A stretch of DNA of 64,000 nucleotides, taken from NCBI GenBank assembly GCA_964036195.1, contig OZ038456.1:5270001-5334000 (forward strand), read 5' to 3'. Both the position numbers and the translations under genes were made by a program. A model generated the notes under the pieces. It worked only from the letters and a program-made list of their open reading frames with translations. It did no database searches and was not told the DNA's origin. This DNA is from Sphaerolaimus hirsutus. Lineage: Eukaryota; Nematoda; Chromadorea; Monhysterida; Sphaerolaimidae. Below are positions 35,625 through 46,840 of the stretch, one piece after another. Positions within the stretch are counted from its first letter, which is position 1, and every line of letters begins with the position of its first letter.

Positions 35625-35713
35625 CTTAAACACGAGCACATGAAAATATCGCATGAGGAATATAAGAGTGTTCTGCCCTTTGAATCACATGTCACATCTT
35701 TATTTTGTGTGCA

Positions 35714-35964
35714 CCGTATTTCCTCGAATTACCCCCCGAGGGGTTTATTTTTTCAGAGTGCAAATTTTGAGAGAAAAACGTAAAAAATGCAACAATAACC
35801 ACCATTTATAAGTTTTTACAGCCTTATAAAAGGATGTAGATGGTATAACGATGTTCTAATGTAACACAGTAAGTGTTTTGAACGTCTGTTATGCATTTCC
35901 CGGACCACAGATTCATAGTGCCCATTTTGAGGGGGGGGGGGGGAGGTATTTCGAGGAAATACGG
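35714..35964. mobile_element. CCGTATTT MITE (251 bp)
   Basis: CCGTATTTCCTCGAATTACC to GTATTTCGAGGAAATACGG; left flank CA, right flank TA. Its core closely resembles the 12006-12255 copy. Confidence 0.82.
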
Positions 35965-36626
35965 TAGATGCAACTGGAGTGTGTGCTTCTGGAGTGTTTT
36001 TGTCAGTTTAGAAGTTTTGTCAAATATGAATTTAAACTCGAATTTGGATATAAACTGAATGGTTTTTGAAAAAGTAAACAAATGATGTGCATTTTTCAAC
36101 CTTTTCCGAAAGTACTTTCCACTCAATTTTTAGAAATAATTTTTTTGCGGAAAAATTTCATACCCTGATTTCTCTGTTCTATGTATTGATAAATGATGGG
36201 TACCTACTCCCACAATGCTGACACCGAACACTATAGGCAAAATACCCACATTACTCATTCTTTTGCATGGTATTTCCAAACTTCCGTTTTCAATTTTCTT
36301 TATATGCATTTTTTAGATCAGCACTTTTGCATGCAGATCTCGATCATGTTTCTGAATCTCACTAAGGAGAGTCTACATTTGTCTAAAAATGGATAAAAGG
36401 AATTTCACCCCCAAACACTGTCACTTAAGTGTGAAGGAAATTATAAAAACCTTTGAATATACTTTTCTATCAAACATCTGAGGGAAGGATATATTTGATA
36501 CCTTACTTTACTATTCATACATACTATCTCAGGGTAAAGTATATCAGGTAAATATTTATGATCTTATTACTACTGTTAAATATTTAATTACTCGATACAT
36601 ATTAGGAGTGGTGTCAATGGCACAAC

Positions 36627-36877
36627 GCACACTGAAATTTTGCGTTCAGCGTTTGAACGTCTTTGGACGCTGAATTACAAACGTTGAAATCAAAATCTAA
36701 AGAATGCAATTTTTTCGAAGCGTAAATAATCGGCTCGCATGCAAATTTCACGAGATAAAATAAATTTCGAATTTTTTACGCTTAAAAAACGTTGTTTTCT
36801 CTAGTTTTTCATTTCAGCGTTTGTAGTTCAGGAGCGTTGAAAAACGTTCGAACGCTGAACGCTTAATTTCAGTGTGC
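36627..36877. mobile_element. Palindromic MITE, GCACACTGAAATT ends (251 bp)
   Basis: GCACACTGAAATTTTGCGTT to AACGCTTAATTTCAGTGTGC, with GTTCAGCGTTTGAACGT inverted inside. Copy D equivalent: 59020-59270. Target duplication not clear. Confidence 0.75.
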
Positions 36878-37550
36878 GGTGCGCGTGCGGCAATGTGCCT
36901 GCACACACAGTTTTCACCGTGACTTCGTGTGAAAACTGAAATTTTTTCAAATACAAATTAATGAACACGGTTGAATGATTTGATTTGATTCAAATTTGAA
37001 TTTAAATTAATGAAAGTTAAAATTTGTAAATTTAAAAACTAGAACACATAAAGCATACAATGAGAGTAGGCTGGATGTCGCCATGTGGCCATTTCAGTTT
37101 TCACATCAGTCACGGTGAAAACTAGTGTGTGTAGGGCCAATGGAACAAATTGCACTGCCGACTTTTATTTTCTGTTGGGTACATTTCTGTCATTTAATTA
37201 GAATGCACTTTCTTGAGAGTCTACTACGTAGCAATTACCGGTATTTGAACCTAATTACGTACTGCATATAAATACCGGTTTATTCAGGTATTTATTTATA
37301 TATTTAATTTTTGATTAAATATCATGGTAAATTTGATGTGTCTGTCGTTCCAGACTCCCTTTATCTGAAGCTTAATATCGGATTTATGTAAATTTATTAC
37401 TGTGACAGAATTCTGGCCGACCTTACTAACATCACCTAGCCAATTTCATTTTGGGATAATATCTTTACCACCGGCATCGCGGTTGCATCCATTAATTGTA
37501 ATGTCACATCACAGGTGCTATTTATACATTGGTTGTTGTCGCGCACGCAT

Positions 37551-37772
37551 GGGGGCAGTCCCAGACCCTGTAAAAGACCCTGTAAAATGTCATGTGTATC
37601 CAAATCTTATGTTTGTGATCTTATGTATCCCGATCATATGTTTTTGTATCCAAATCTTATGTACAAATGTAAAATCTGGATACGAAAACATGAGAGATAT
37701 ATAGTATAGAATAATATTTACATGACACATTGCATTTTACACGGTATTTTACAGGGTCTGGGACTGGCACCC
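37551..37772. repeat. CCCTGTAAAA-family inverted repeat, copy C
   Basis: GGGGGCAGTCCCAGACCCTG to CAGGGTCTGGGACTGGCACC. Inner CCAAATCTTATGTT palindromic core as in 19591-20040. Copy D equivalent 61078-62073 is split by a Mutator-like insertion. Confidence 0.75.
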
Positions 37773-37987
37773 GACAAGTGGTAATAGGTATGCATTTATA
37801 ATATCGTGAACGGAAAGAAATCAACCAAGTACAGATGCAAATTAATTCTGGCTCAATCCCGTAGGATGTCTTATTGCATATCAGCAGAATGACAATTGTG
37901 TTATTCCGGGCACATTCGGAATGACCTATCTGCATCTGCATACATACATATGCAAATGACCACATTGCACCCCCATGGAAGCAGGTA

Positions 37988-38762
37988 CCGTATTTACTCG
38001 AATAATTCCCCCTCTTGAATAATTCCCACCATTTGAATAATTTCCCCCTGTTAGACGAGTGAGGAAAAAATAATTCCTCTCCTCGAAAATTTTCCCCCCT
38101 TATGCTGCGATTACAGCTCGGGCGTAAAATTGATTTTTGGGTGTAAAATTAATTACAGGTGAATGGATAAAGATATGGCATTGTAATTTCAGTCAAAGAA
38201 AGCGCACATGCAGATGTTGCTTGTGTCCAAAGCTCATCAGTCTATTTTTATTGCACTAGAAGTTATGAATTTTGGTGCAAATTTTTTTTATTTTACACCC
38301 TAATTTTACGCCACTTACAGCGCATAATTGAAAAAAATTGTGCTAAAATTCATAACTCCCAGTACGATTAAAATAAACTCACGAGCTTTGGACACAAGAA
38401 ACATCTGCATCTAAGCTTTCTTTGACTGAAATAACAATGTCGTATAGTTATCCATTCATCTGTAATTAATTTTACGCCCAAAATCAATTTTACGCCTGGT
38501 CAATTTTACACCCGAGCTGTAATCGCAGCATTACGGCCACATCAAATTGTTTGGTCCAAATTTTTACAAAAACGTTGGTGTGCTTATAAGGCATATTTTG
38601 TGAAATGACTTGATAGAAACATGCTTGAAAATGTTGACGAAAAAACAATCTCCCTTTTGAAAATCCCCCCCCCCCCCTCGAATAGCCCCCCTCGAATAGC
38701 CCCCCATCGAAAAAGACTGCCAAAAAAATAATTCCCCGGGGAAATTATTCGAGTAAATACGG
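37988..38762. mobile_element. CCGTATTTACTCGAATAATT MITE containing a nested element
   Basis: CCGTATTTACTCGAATAATT to AATTATTCGAGTAAATACGG, TA flanks. Interior has TTGAATAATTCCCCC repeats and is split by the element at 38103-38530. Copy D (62282-62651) lacks the nested piece. Confidence 0.88.
38103..38530. mobile_element. PIF/Harbinger-like palindrome, TGCTGCGATTACAG ends (428 bp)
   Basis: TGCTGCGATTACAGCTCGGG to CCCGAGCTGTAATCGCAGCA between TTA and TTA (38100-38102, 38531-38533), the 3 bp duplication typical of PIF/Harbinger. The two halves are inverted copies throughout. Copy D lacks it near 62370-62390. Confidence 0.8.
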
Positions 38763-39057
38763 TATATACAGCAAATATGCATACATATTACATAAACATG
38801 TTTATAAGTGTCCATGCATCTCATTCTCGTGTGCACATGCCTTTCCCTTCTTCCAGTGATAGAGTAGGCTCGTGTAATGAAGTGTTTTGCACATAAAAAA
38901 TGCCAGTGTATGTAATATGTATACTTGCAGAACGGCGGCTGGCATAATTTACTGCCTGCATCATTGCTTCCTTTCCAGTGCGCTGCTAGGGTTCCTTGAG
39001 TTTGTTTTAGTTGCACATAACTAATGTAATAAAAACGTTAAAAATAGACATTGCTTT

Positions 39058-39204
39058 GACGTTTTTGTCACTTGTCACTTGATAAAGTGAAAGATATTCC
39101 TTGAATAAAGTCAAAATATGATGAGTGAGGACAGTTCTTGTCGTATTTTGACTTTATACAAGGAATATCTTCACTTTATCAAGTGACAAGTGACAAAAAA
39201 CGTC
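39058..39204. repeat. Near-perfect hairpin flanked by TACATGACC repeats
   Basis: GACGTTTTTGTCACTTGTCA and its complement bound a 147 bp hairpin around an ATGATGAGTGAGGACAG loop. Downstream (39210-39290) are imperfect copies of TACATGACCAGCGGGTAA. Copy D has the hairpin at 63172-63310 and inverted TACATGG arrays on both sides. Confidence 0.8.
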
Positions 39205-39691
39205 AACAAATAAGCGCCGCTACATGACCAGCGGGTAAAATTACATGGCGGCAGAGTCTACATGACCGGCGGGTTACATTACATGGCCGTCGTGCAAGTG
39301 AACATTGTTTGCTTGCTTTTGGGTATTTTTCAGGAAATTTTTCTGTTTGTCTTTTTCTTTTCAGTGCAGAGTTGTACAAATACTGGTATTTTTGGAAAAC
39401 GTAAACGTAAACGTAAATACCTTTTTCAAATCAAAAGTATAAATACTAAAACGTAAGGTATTTTTAAAATACTGGGGAAAACGTAAAAAAAACGTAAACG
39501 TAAAAATTATATTAAGTGCTTCCGCTATCAGAGAATACAAAAAAACACAATGTTTTTTTTACAACATTATGGATGTTCATGTGATCTCCATCGATATTTT
39601 CTGCTTACCTGCATTTTATATATATATATTTAGAATGATGGGATCGGGAGATTGAATTCGGATTGGAGTTGACATTTTGCGTCGTTGTCAA

Positions 39692-40345
39692 TAGGGTGTC
39701 AAATTTCCGTTTTCCGTTTTCCGTTTCCGTTTTCCGCAGGCAAATTTTTTCCGTTTTCCATTCCGTTTTCCGGCTGCTGAAATTTTTTTTCCGTTTTCCG
39801 TTCCGTTTTCCGGCAACTTTTTTTCCGTTTCCGTTTTTCCGGCTCATTTTCCGTTTTCCGGCTAAATTTTCAGTTTTTCCGCCTTTTTTCTGTTTTCCGC
39901 CTCAATTTCCAGTTTTTCTGCCTTTTTTCCATTTTCCGCCTCAATTTTCCATTTTTCCACCTCATTTTACCTTTTTCTGGCCCAACTTTCTGTTTTCTGA
40001 TCAGCCAAACTGGTAAAAATTCATGCAGATTGTCAATGACGTGAAAAATTTTCTGTTTGCAGCAAAATTACTGCAAATTTTTTCCACTTCCAGCAAAATT
40101 TCAGCAAATTTTATCCATTTTCCGGCAAAATTTCAGCAAGTTTTTCCATTTCCGTGCTAATTTGATTTTTCCGTTTCCGTTTTTCCGGCCTCTTTTTCCG
40201 TTTTCCGGCCGCTGAAAATTTGTTTCCGTTTCCGTTTCCGTTTTCCGCCAAGTGCAATTTTTTTTCCGTTTTCCGTTCCGTTTTCCGGCCGCTGAAAAAT
40301 TTTTTCCGTTTCCGTTTTCCGTAGAAAATTTTTTTTGACACCCTA
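39692..40345. mobile_element. hAT-like TAGGGTGTCAAA element with CCGTTTTCCG interior (654 bp)
   Basis: TAGGGTGTCAAATTTCCG to TTTTTTTGACACCCTA with perfect 8 bp duplication gttgtcaa (39684-39691, 40346-40353). The whole interior is TTTTCCGTTTTCCGGC-like repeats in both directions. Nested inside the 39367-42351 element. Confidence 0.93.
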
Positions 40346-40367
40346 GTTGTCAACTAGTGGGTGTAGG

Positions 40368-41392
40368 TAGTGATGTGAAAGCGCCATGGCGCTGGCGCCT
40401 GGCGCTAGCGCCAAAGCAAAAAGCGCCATGGCGCTTTTGGCGCTTGACGCTAAAATGCTGTGGCGCCATTGGCGCTTGGCGCCGTGTTTCCGAAAAGCGC
40501 CATGGCGCTTTTGGCGCTTGGCGCTACTTTCCAGTGGCGCTATTGGCGCTTGGCGCTGCCATTTTTTGAAAAAGCGCCAGAGAGTGATAATTGCGCCGCG
40601 GTGTTCCTGTGCCTTATTGCCTATTTTCAGCAATCTTTCGCCATGTAAAATTTATGTAATTATTTTACATAGGTAGGTATTTTACTCAGATATGTAATTG
40701 GTAGCTATTTTTACCCTGTTATCTCACAGTTTGCACTTTAAACCTTGAAATATCCAATAGATTGAAACACTGCAATGCAACCCCCAACCCCCAGACAATC
40801 TTTCAGCTTCCACCACTTCATAGAGGCAATTTGCTATCTATTTGAACCAGTCTTAGTTACACTTGTGTGTTGAGCAAGACAACTTATTGATTTCCATTAT
40901 TTGACCATTTTTGTGTTTTTGGAGGCAATACAAGTTATTGAAAGTGAATAAAATAGTATACTCCAGCGACATTACACCTTACAATGAAATCTACCATATC
41001 CCATCTGAATAAAAGAACTAACATAAACTTTTTTTCATCATATTTATCAAAGCAATTTGATAAATATGATGAAAAAATGTTATGGTAGTTCTTTTATTCA
41101 GATGGGATATGGTAGATTTCATTGTGAGGTGTAATGTCGCTGGAGTATAATACTTTGTCTCACCTGTATCATTAAAGGCAAAATCATTTTGGCGCTGGCG
41201 CTATTGACGCTTGGCGCCATGGCCCCCTGGCGCCTTTGGCGCTTGGCGCTAAGGTCCAGAAAAGCGCCATGGCGCTTTTGGCGCTTGGCGCCATTTTGCT
41301 GTGGCGCCATTGGCGCTTGGCGCTAGAACCGGAAAAACGCCATGGCGCTTTTGGCGCTTGGCGCCAAAAGTCTGGCGCTTTTTACATCACTA
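40368..41392. mobile_element. Composite hAT-like TAGTGATG element (1025 bp), nested
   Basis: Perfect 8 bp duplication ggtgtagg (40360-40367, 41393-41400). Left end TAGTGATGTGAAAGCGCC, right end GGCGCTTTTTACATCACTA. GCGCC arms (40368-40580 and 41190-41392) flank a core that contains a hairpin at 40958-41146. Confidence 0.92.
40958..41146. repeat. Near-perfect 189 bp hairpin in the core of a hAT-like element
   Basis: TACTCCAGCGACATTACACC is complemented by GGTGTAATGTCGCTGGAGTA, with GAAATCTACCATATCCCATC inverted inside. Half-copies of the ATTCAGATGGGATATGG block occur at 42786 and 63920, so it is a MITE family of its own. Confidence 0.85.
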
Positions 41393-41423
41393 GGTGTAGG
41401 GCCTTAAGGTGCTAATACCGTTA

Positions 41424-41871
41424 TGCTGCGATTACAGCTCTGGCGTAAAATTGTCTGGGCATAAAATTGATTCTGGGCATAAAATTAATTACAGATGAAT
41501 GGATAAAGATACGACATTGTTATTTCAGTCAAAGAAAGCTTAGATGCAGACGTTTCTTGTGTTCTAAACTCATGAGTTTTTTTCAATTGTACTGTGAGTT
41601 ATGAATTTTAGCAAAAATTTTTCAATTATGTGCATGCACTGTAGGTTGTGCAAAATTGGGGCATAAAATAAAAAAATTTGCTCCAAAATTCATAACTTCT
41701 AGTACAATTAAAATAAACTGATGAGCTTTGGACACAAGCAACATCTGCATGTGCGCTTTCTTTGACTGAAATTACAATGTCATATCTTTATCCATTCACC
41801 TGTAATTAATTTTACACCCAAAAATCAATTTTACGCCCCGTTAATTTTACGCCCGAGCTGTAATCGCAGCA
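41424..41871. mobile_element. PIF/Harbinger-like palindrome, second copy (448 bp)
   Basis: TGCTGCGATTACAGCTCTGG to CGAGCTGTAATCGCAGCA. Flanks TTA on the left, TAA on the right. Closely related to 38103-38530, with a matching inner region (GTCAAAGAAAGC, ACACAAGCAACATCTGCAT). Confidence 0.8.
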
Positions 41872-41875
41872 TAAC

Positions 41876-42123
41876 AGGAGAACTAAACAAAATTAATGAG
41901 TGAGAGTAGTAATGGCAGGTTGAAAGGCAATAAAAATTGAAAGAAAAGTAAATTTGTAAGTGAAATGGCAAGTTAAAAGACAAATGGCCAGTCATGAGAA
42001 AACACTCAAAATGACTTTTTATTTGCATTTCAGTTCTCCCTCACAAAAATAATTTACTTCAACTTTTCACTTTTCACTTACAAATTGGTGTTTCAGTTCT
42101 CCAATTGCGGAATTAGAACTCCT
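41876..42123. mobile_element. Palindromic MITE, AGGAGAACTAA ends
   Basis: AGGAGAACTAAACAAAATT on the left is loosely complemented by AATTAGAACTCCT on the right; inner AGTGAAATGGCAAGTTAAA blocks recall the GCCAGTTCCGC element at 10422. Old and diverged. Confidence 0.5.
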
Positions 42124-42870
42124 CAACATTAGAACATGTTGAACTAATCATATTACACTACATTTGTCAAACAATACGGTTCCTTGTAGCATATTTTTAC
42201 GTTTTCTCTGGTACCCGGGTAATTGTGCCAGGAAAACGGTAGTAACGGTAATGCGTAACGGTATTTTTGGAAAGCGTAAACGTAAACGTAAGTATAAATA
42301 CCCGAATAACTGGGTATTTCGGGTAAACGTAAATACGTTTTCGCAACTCTGTTTCAGTGTGCCCACAACAGAATGGGTTTGTGGTTCTATTCTCCCACCA
42401 TTTGATTTTAGAAAGGGTAAAATTTTTGTTTCTATTCAGCTTTTATGAAAAACATGTTTGACTATTGGGCCAGTTAGAAGCGACCAGTGAAAGGTTCTCA
42501 ATTGAAGGGGGCACTTTTTTAAGACTTAAAGTTTAAGTTCAATATACAGTGAAAGAATGTGCTTATGATATCAGTAATCAAACACATTTTCTACATGTTC
42601 TACCCAAAAATGGTTCAGGAAAAGTCAAGCTTTTTTACCCGATAAATATACTGATTGGACCTACGCTAAACAATGGGTTTTGGTATATTTTGAGGAATAA
42701 TGTCACTTGAAAAAGTATACACTTAATTCACCCATAGATGGAGCAATGTCAAGTGAATTCAGAAGAATAAAAACAGATTGCTTTTTATTCAGATGGGATA
42801 TGGTAGATTGAAATGTGAAGTGTTCGTTCAGTGCAGCATATGGCTGATGTGTGTAAGTTATGAATGAATG

Positions 42871-43307
42871 GAACATATATAGATATTTAGATTAACAAGT
42901 GCAATGAACTGTTTTGCATGGGTTCATTGCATCTGTTAATCCTAATATCCCCTTTTTGTATTTTTTAATGTGAGGGCATTTTTTTATTAATTTTTGCAAA
43001 TGTCAGGGTGCACAGAACTAGGGTTGGGAATTTCAAAATTTTCAGGTTTGTGTATTGGGTATCGGGTCCAAAAATATTCAGGGTTGGGTACCGGGTATCA
43101 GTTCCAAAAAATTCCAGTATAGGTTTCTGTGTATAATGTTTTACATAAAAAAATACCAGATACTTTAAAAGTAAATCAGAGCAGTTACTTTTTTGCCAGG
43201 AACCGTTAATGCATTGAGTGAGGTACTCTTAGTAAATATATAAGCATGTTTAATTGAAAGTAAATATTGATGTTTTGAAAACCATGAAAAACTCAGTGTC
43301 ACATGAC
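42871..43307. other. Unfeatured stretch after copy C
   Basis: AT-rich, with a short GGGTTGGGTACCGGGTATC repeat at 43020-43110. No gene seen. Confidence 0.4.
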
Positions 43308-43480
43308 CAACGATGGAAAAACACAGAAATTGAACACAGAAACTCAATGAGTTTCTGTGTTTTTGTTTTTCACAGAAACATGGAGGAGACTCAATTTTGA
43401 AAAAGTCAAAACTCAAATGAGTTTTTTATTGGAGAACACGGAAACACAGAAAAACGGAAACACAGAAAGGTTTTTTGAGT
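43308..43480. mobile_element. One-ended CAACGATGG hAT-like fragment
   Basis: CAACGATGGAAAAACACAGA followed by AAACTCAATGAGTTTCTGTG repeats, like the ends of the complete element 59311-60444. No right end was found; the end coordinate is approximate. Confidence 0.55.
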
Positions 43481-43637
43481 TTTTTCTTTGGATTTGAGGA
43501 ATACGTGCTGAGTTTGACTGAACAATATAAAGAAGGTAATGATCAGGGGTCTCCAGCATAGGGTTTTCTCTACCATACACACCACAACATTTTTGCAAAA
43601 GATAAATAGCTTCTGGCGCTGGTTTCCTTTCCAATAA

Positions 43638-43849
43638 CACACAAGCTAATTTTCATGGTTCCAATTTGAAAACTCAATCGCAATCTTGTCGATGTCCTTA
43701 AACAGTAGTTCATGGACTGATCATTTCTGTAAACTAATAATTGCATCCTAATATTAGTGCGCTGTGTCTAAGTGGTCATTCAGCGTTTGTGTCGCCATTC
43801 AGTTTTTGAACGAGTTTTCAAATTGGAACCATGAAAACTAGCTCGTGTG
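43638..43849. mobile_element. Palindromic MITE, CACACAAGCTAATTTTCATGG end (212 bp)
   Basis: The left arm continues GGTTCCAATTTGAAAACTC and is complemented by GAGTTTTCAAATTGGAACC...CTCGTGTG on the right. Confidence 0.7.
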
Positions 43850-43861
43850 GTCACAATGTTG

Positions 43862-44535
43862 CAGAGTTGCGAAAGCGTATTTATGCTTACCCGAAATACC
43901 CGGGTAAATGGGATTTATACTTACGCTTACGCTTACGCTTTCATAAAATACCCATACGCTTTATTACGCTTTCCCGGCCGAAATACCCGTGTACTCAAAG
44001 CGTAAAAAAGCTTTACACATGGTACGGTTTTACACTCTTGAAAAATTGTAAAACCACAAAAAAAGAAAGTGAACAAAACTGCGTACCTAAATAAAATGAC
44101 TGTGTGTGTGCACTGTGCAGTATTGCACTGGAAATACCGACACATGTACAAATTGTGTCGCAATATGAATGTCATGTTAACACTGTGTCGTGGCTTTAGA
44201 TTAGACATTTAGGGGACAAAAATGGATTCCGACGACGATGTTGTCGCCGTCAAGAATATGACAAGTTAGATAATGAATCTGATTTAAGTGATGAATGAAT
44301 TGCCATAAGCATCTAAGGGCAGACTACCACGTCTGAAAAATGTTGCTGAGAGCCTGATTTTGGAAGAATTCACTGAGAAAAACCATCTTCAAGTTTTTTA
44401 CGCTTACGCTTTTTTTACGCTTTCCTAGGTATTTTAAAAATACCTTACGGTTTCTGTATCCATACTCAAAATTTGGAAAGTGTATTTACGCTTACGCTTA
44501 CGATTTCCAAAAATACCGGTATTTTAACAACTCTG
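43862..44535. mobile_element. CAGAGTTG-family hAT-like element with perfect 8 bp duplication (674 bp)
   Basis: CAGAGTTGCGAAAGCGTATT to GGTATTTTAACAACTCTG; duplication caatgttg (43854-43861, 44536-44543). Arms are GCTTACGCTTACG and AATACCCGGGTA repeats; the core has a short frame starting ATGGATTCCGACGACGATG at 44222 that stops after 15 codons. Confidence 0.94.
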
Positions 44536-44604
44536 CAATGTTGATGCGCACGTTTGGCGCTCTCATTTCATACTGCACCATCTCTGGCATCATTTTATCA
44601 CTAC

Positions 44605-44909
44605 TAGTGATGTAACTTTGGTGCCAAGCGCTATGGCGCTTTACCGACCGCCAGCGCCAAGCGCTAGCTAAGCATGGCTCCCAGAAGCGCCATGGCGTTT
44701 TATGCTTTAGCGCTAGCGCCAAGCGCCAGCGCCATGCATTTTGTTCCCGCCGCGCGTCAAAAATAGCGCCAAGCACGAAAAGCGCCACGGCGCTTTTGAT
44801 GGGCATGTCGCCAAGCGCCAATGGCACCATAGCAAAACAGCGTCAAGCGCCAAAAGCGCCATGGCGCTTTTTGCTTTGGCGCTAGCGCCATGGAGCTTTT
44901 ACATCACTA
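44605..44909. mobile_element. hAT-like TAGTGATG element with perfect 8 bp duplication (305 bp)
   Basis: TAGTGATGTAACTTTGGTGC to GGAGCTTTTACATCACTA; duplication atcactac (44597-44604, 44910-44917). Nearly all interior is AGCGCCAAGCGCC-type repeat. The target itself resembles the element's own end (TCACTAC). Confidence 0.93.
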
Positions 44910-45273
44910 ATCACTACCATGCTAAAATTTTGAGAATTTTTTTCATCGGGCGTTCCGGAAGCGAGAGCAGTATCCATTAACGTAGAACATGCAGTATCCC
45001 CAGTATTTATCATCGTGTATACTGTGGGAGAAAAAACACATGTAAAAAGCAACTGCATTTTAGTGCTGCGCAGATGGTTTTTAGGAATTACTATTGAACA
45101 CGGGTTCAGTCATGCATGTCCAGGCATTAGGCTGTTTTCATATGACAATGTTTGCATGTGTTCAATATTTTGTTGATTATTAGGGATGTATTTGTTTAGT
45201 ACCTTGAACGCCTTCGGCCAGGGCTTAGAGACGGATCCATTATTGTTTATAGAAATGTTCAAGGAAAAATATA

Positions 45274-45561
45274 CCGTATTTGCTCGAATGATTCCCCTGG
45301 GGAATTTTTTTGTCAGGTTTTTCGGAGGGTGGAACTATTCGAGGAGGAATTATTCAAGGGATTCAAGGGATAAAGTCAGTCCACAAAATATTCTTTATAA
45401 ACAGAATAACATGCTATTTTTGTTCAAATTGGATCACACAAATTGATCATATGTCCAGGGGGGATTATTCAAGAGATAGTAATTTTTCCTCACTCGTCTT
45501 ACAATGGGGAATTATTCAAGAGAGGGTGTTATTCAAGGGGGAATTATTCAAGCAAATACGG
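45274..45561. mobile_element. CCGTATTTGCTCGAATGATT MITE (288 bp)
   Basis: CCGTATTTGCTCGAATGATT to ATTCAAGCAAATACGG, TA flanks; TTCAAGGGGGAATTATTC subterminal blocks and an AT-rich core. Confidence 0.88.
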
Positions 45562-45908
45562 TAATTTTGCACCAATTAGCGGAAAGTGCATAAATGTGCA
45601 CAATATTTGTAATCCCAAAACGTCTGTACAGGGGTGGGCATCTTCAGTTAACGCTGGAAAATTGCAATAGCTTGAGCTACGGTTGCGCTATCACAATGGA
45701 ATTTTAACACAATAGAGTAGACTCCATAGGACACCTATTCTGAAGTTTGCAGCCCAAACAGCCACATTTTGGGGTCAGTTGTGGAACACACAGTTTTTAG
45801 TGTAATTTTGTGACTTGGTGTCACCCATTGCTTGTTGTTCATTGAGTGGAAGTGTTTCAAAAAGTTGTTTTTTTAACTTCATATCACTCAACACAGTCAC
45901 TACAACTA

Positions 45909-46260
45909 TCACTCGATATATCCACCATCCTTCTCCAAAATCATATTCAAACGGTTCTCGAATGACATGAGAGCTTTCACCCTGATCTCAGTGCTCAACT
46001 CTTCGAATGACTCCTTAATCACCTCAATCAACATGTAGGGTTCAAACGGGATTGACTTTTCGGGATCGGGATTGGTTTTTTGAGATTTCGGGATCGGGAT
46101 CGGGATCCCGTTTGAACCCTTTCAACATGTCAACTGTGTCAAATGTTGTATTCTTGCTGTAGACAAGCTGCTTGACATGTCCCCATAGCCAGTGGTCACA
46201 GGCTCAGATCTGGTCACTGTGCCGGCTATGCTGGCCATGTTGCAATAAAAAGTCTGCATG
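45909..46260 (-). pseudogene. Mariner-like (IS630/Tc1 superfamily) transposase C-terminal fragment, broken
   Basis: Minus-strand frame from 46200 reads CDHWLWGHVKQLVYS and then NTTFDTVDML, matching the conserved PDL(S/T)PCDFFLWGHVK region after the last catalytic Asp of these transposases. Upstream to 46260, WPA and PDLS are seen in another frame with stops, so it is frameshifted and decayed. An 86 bp hAT-like insertion (46036-46121) interrupts it after DML; if it and one flank copy are skipped, the frame continues IEVIKESFEELSTEIRVK to a stop at 45909. The N-terminal and central catalytic parts are missing. Confidence 0.75.
46036..46121. mobile_element. 86 bp hAT-like TAGGGTTCAAACG miniature element inside the transposase remnant
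   Basis: TAGGGTTCAAACGGGATTG to CGGGATCCCGTTTGAACCCTT with perfect 8 bp duplication tcaacatg (46028-46035, 46122-46129). Interior is GGGATCGG repeats. One of the smallest complete-looking insertions in the window. Confidence 0.93.
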
Positions 46261-46840
46261 CCATAACTCACCCAAAATGTGGCCATTTAAGCTGCAAACT
46301 TCAGAATATGTGTTCTATGGAGTCCACTCTATTGTGTTAAAATTCCATTGTGATAGCTCAACCGTAGCTCAAGCTATTGCGATTTTCCAGCATTAACTGA
46401 AGATGCCCACCCCTGTATTATTCGAATCGGGTCAGGTTATTTCGGGTCGGGTCGGTTGGCGGTTCCCTTCCCAACCTATGATGATATAAATATTTTCATA
46501 CCGTGTTACCAGCTCCAATTGTAGTCATAGATCCAATAAAAGGCACCCTCAAATAAAAGGTGCTAATTTTGGCCTTTTTGAATGTGATGAGATAAATAAT
46601 AGGCATGCCTCTTATGGATGTTATACCTCCAATAAAAATCACTGCTGGCTGCGTGCCAAATCGTAGAAGGGGCAAAACATGGCGGCCAACAATGAAAATA
46701 GTGCAGATGCAGAACGGGCCCCAATTCAACCCTGTGTCAACTTGTGTTAGGATTAGCCTGGTTCACCATTTTGTTACATTCCTGTTTGATAAAATGAATT
46801 GCGTTGTTGTTCACTGTTGGTTCACTGAATGGGCCCACAC

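Larger units (their letters stand above)
39367..42351. mobile_element. 2985 bp CAGAGTTG hAT-like element packed with nested elements, absent from copy D
   Basis: Left end CAGAGTTGTACAAATACTGG, right end ACGTTTTCGCAACTCTG, perfect 8 bp duplication tttcagtg (39359-39366, 42352-42359). Copy D is unoccupied there (63478-63485). Terminal TAAACGTAAACG arrays are short; the bulk is other elements: 39692-40345, 40368-41392, 41424-41871 and 41876-42123. No transposase is left. Confidence 0.92.
36389..42870. repeat. Second duplicated pair, copy C
   Basis: Collinear with 58782-64000 in direct orientation. C alone carries 38103-38530 and 39367-42351; D alone carries 59311-60444 and 61155-61920. Contains no recognised host gene. 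Confidence 0.92.
45629..46415. mobile_element. Mariner-like element, CAGGGGTGGGCATC ends, with transposase remnant (787 bp)
   Basis: CAGGGGTGGGCATCTTCAGT to ACTGAAGATGCCCACCCCTG with TA flanks (45627-45628, 46416-46417). Subterminal sequence matches the 4429-4983 element for over 150 bp at both ends, but the interior carries a transposase 3' portion on the minus strand. Confidence 0.88.

Noticed and set aside
39663-40016. Phe/Pro-rich frame (also Lys/Glu-rich frames at 48226-48853 and 51416-51695)
   Set aside because: Pure translation of CCGTTTTCCG arrays within TAGGGTGTCAAA elements.
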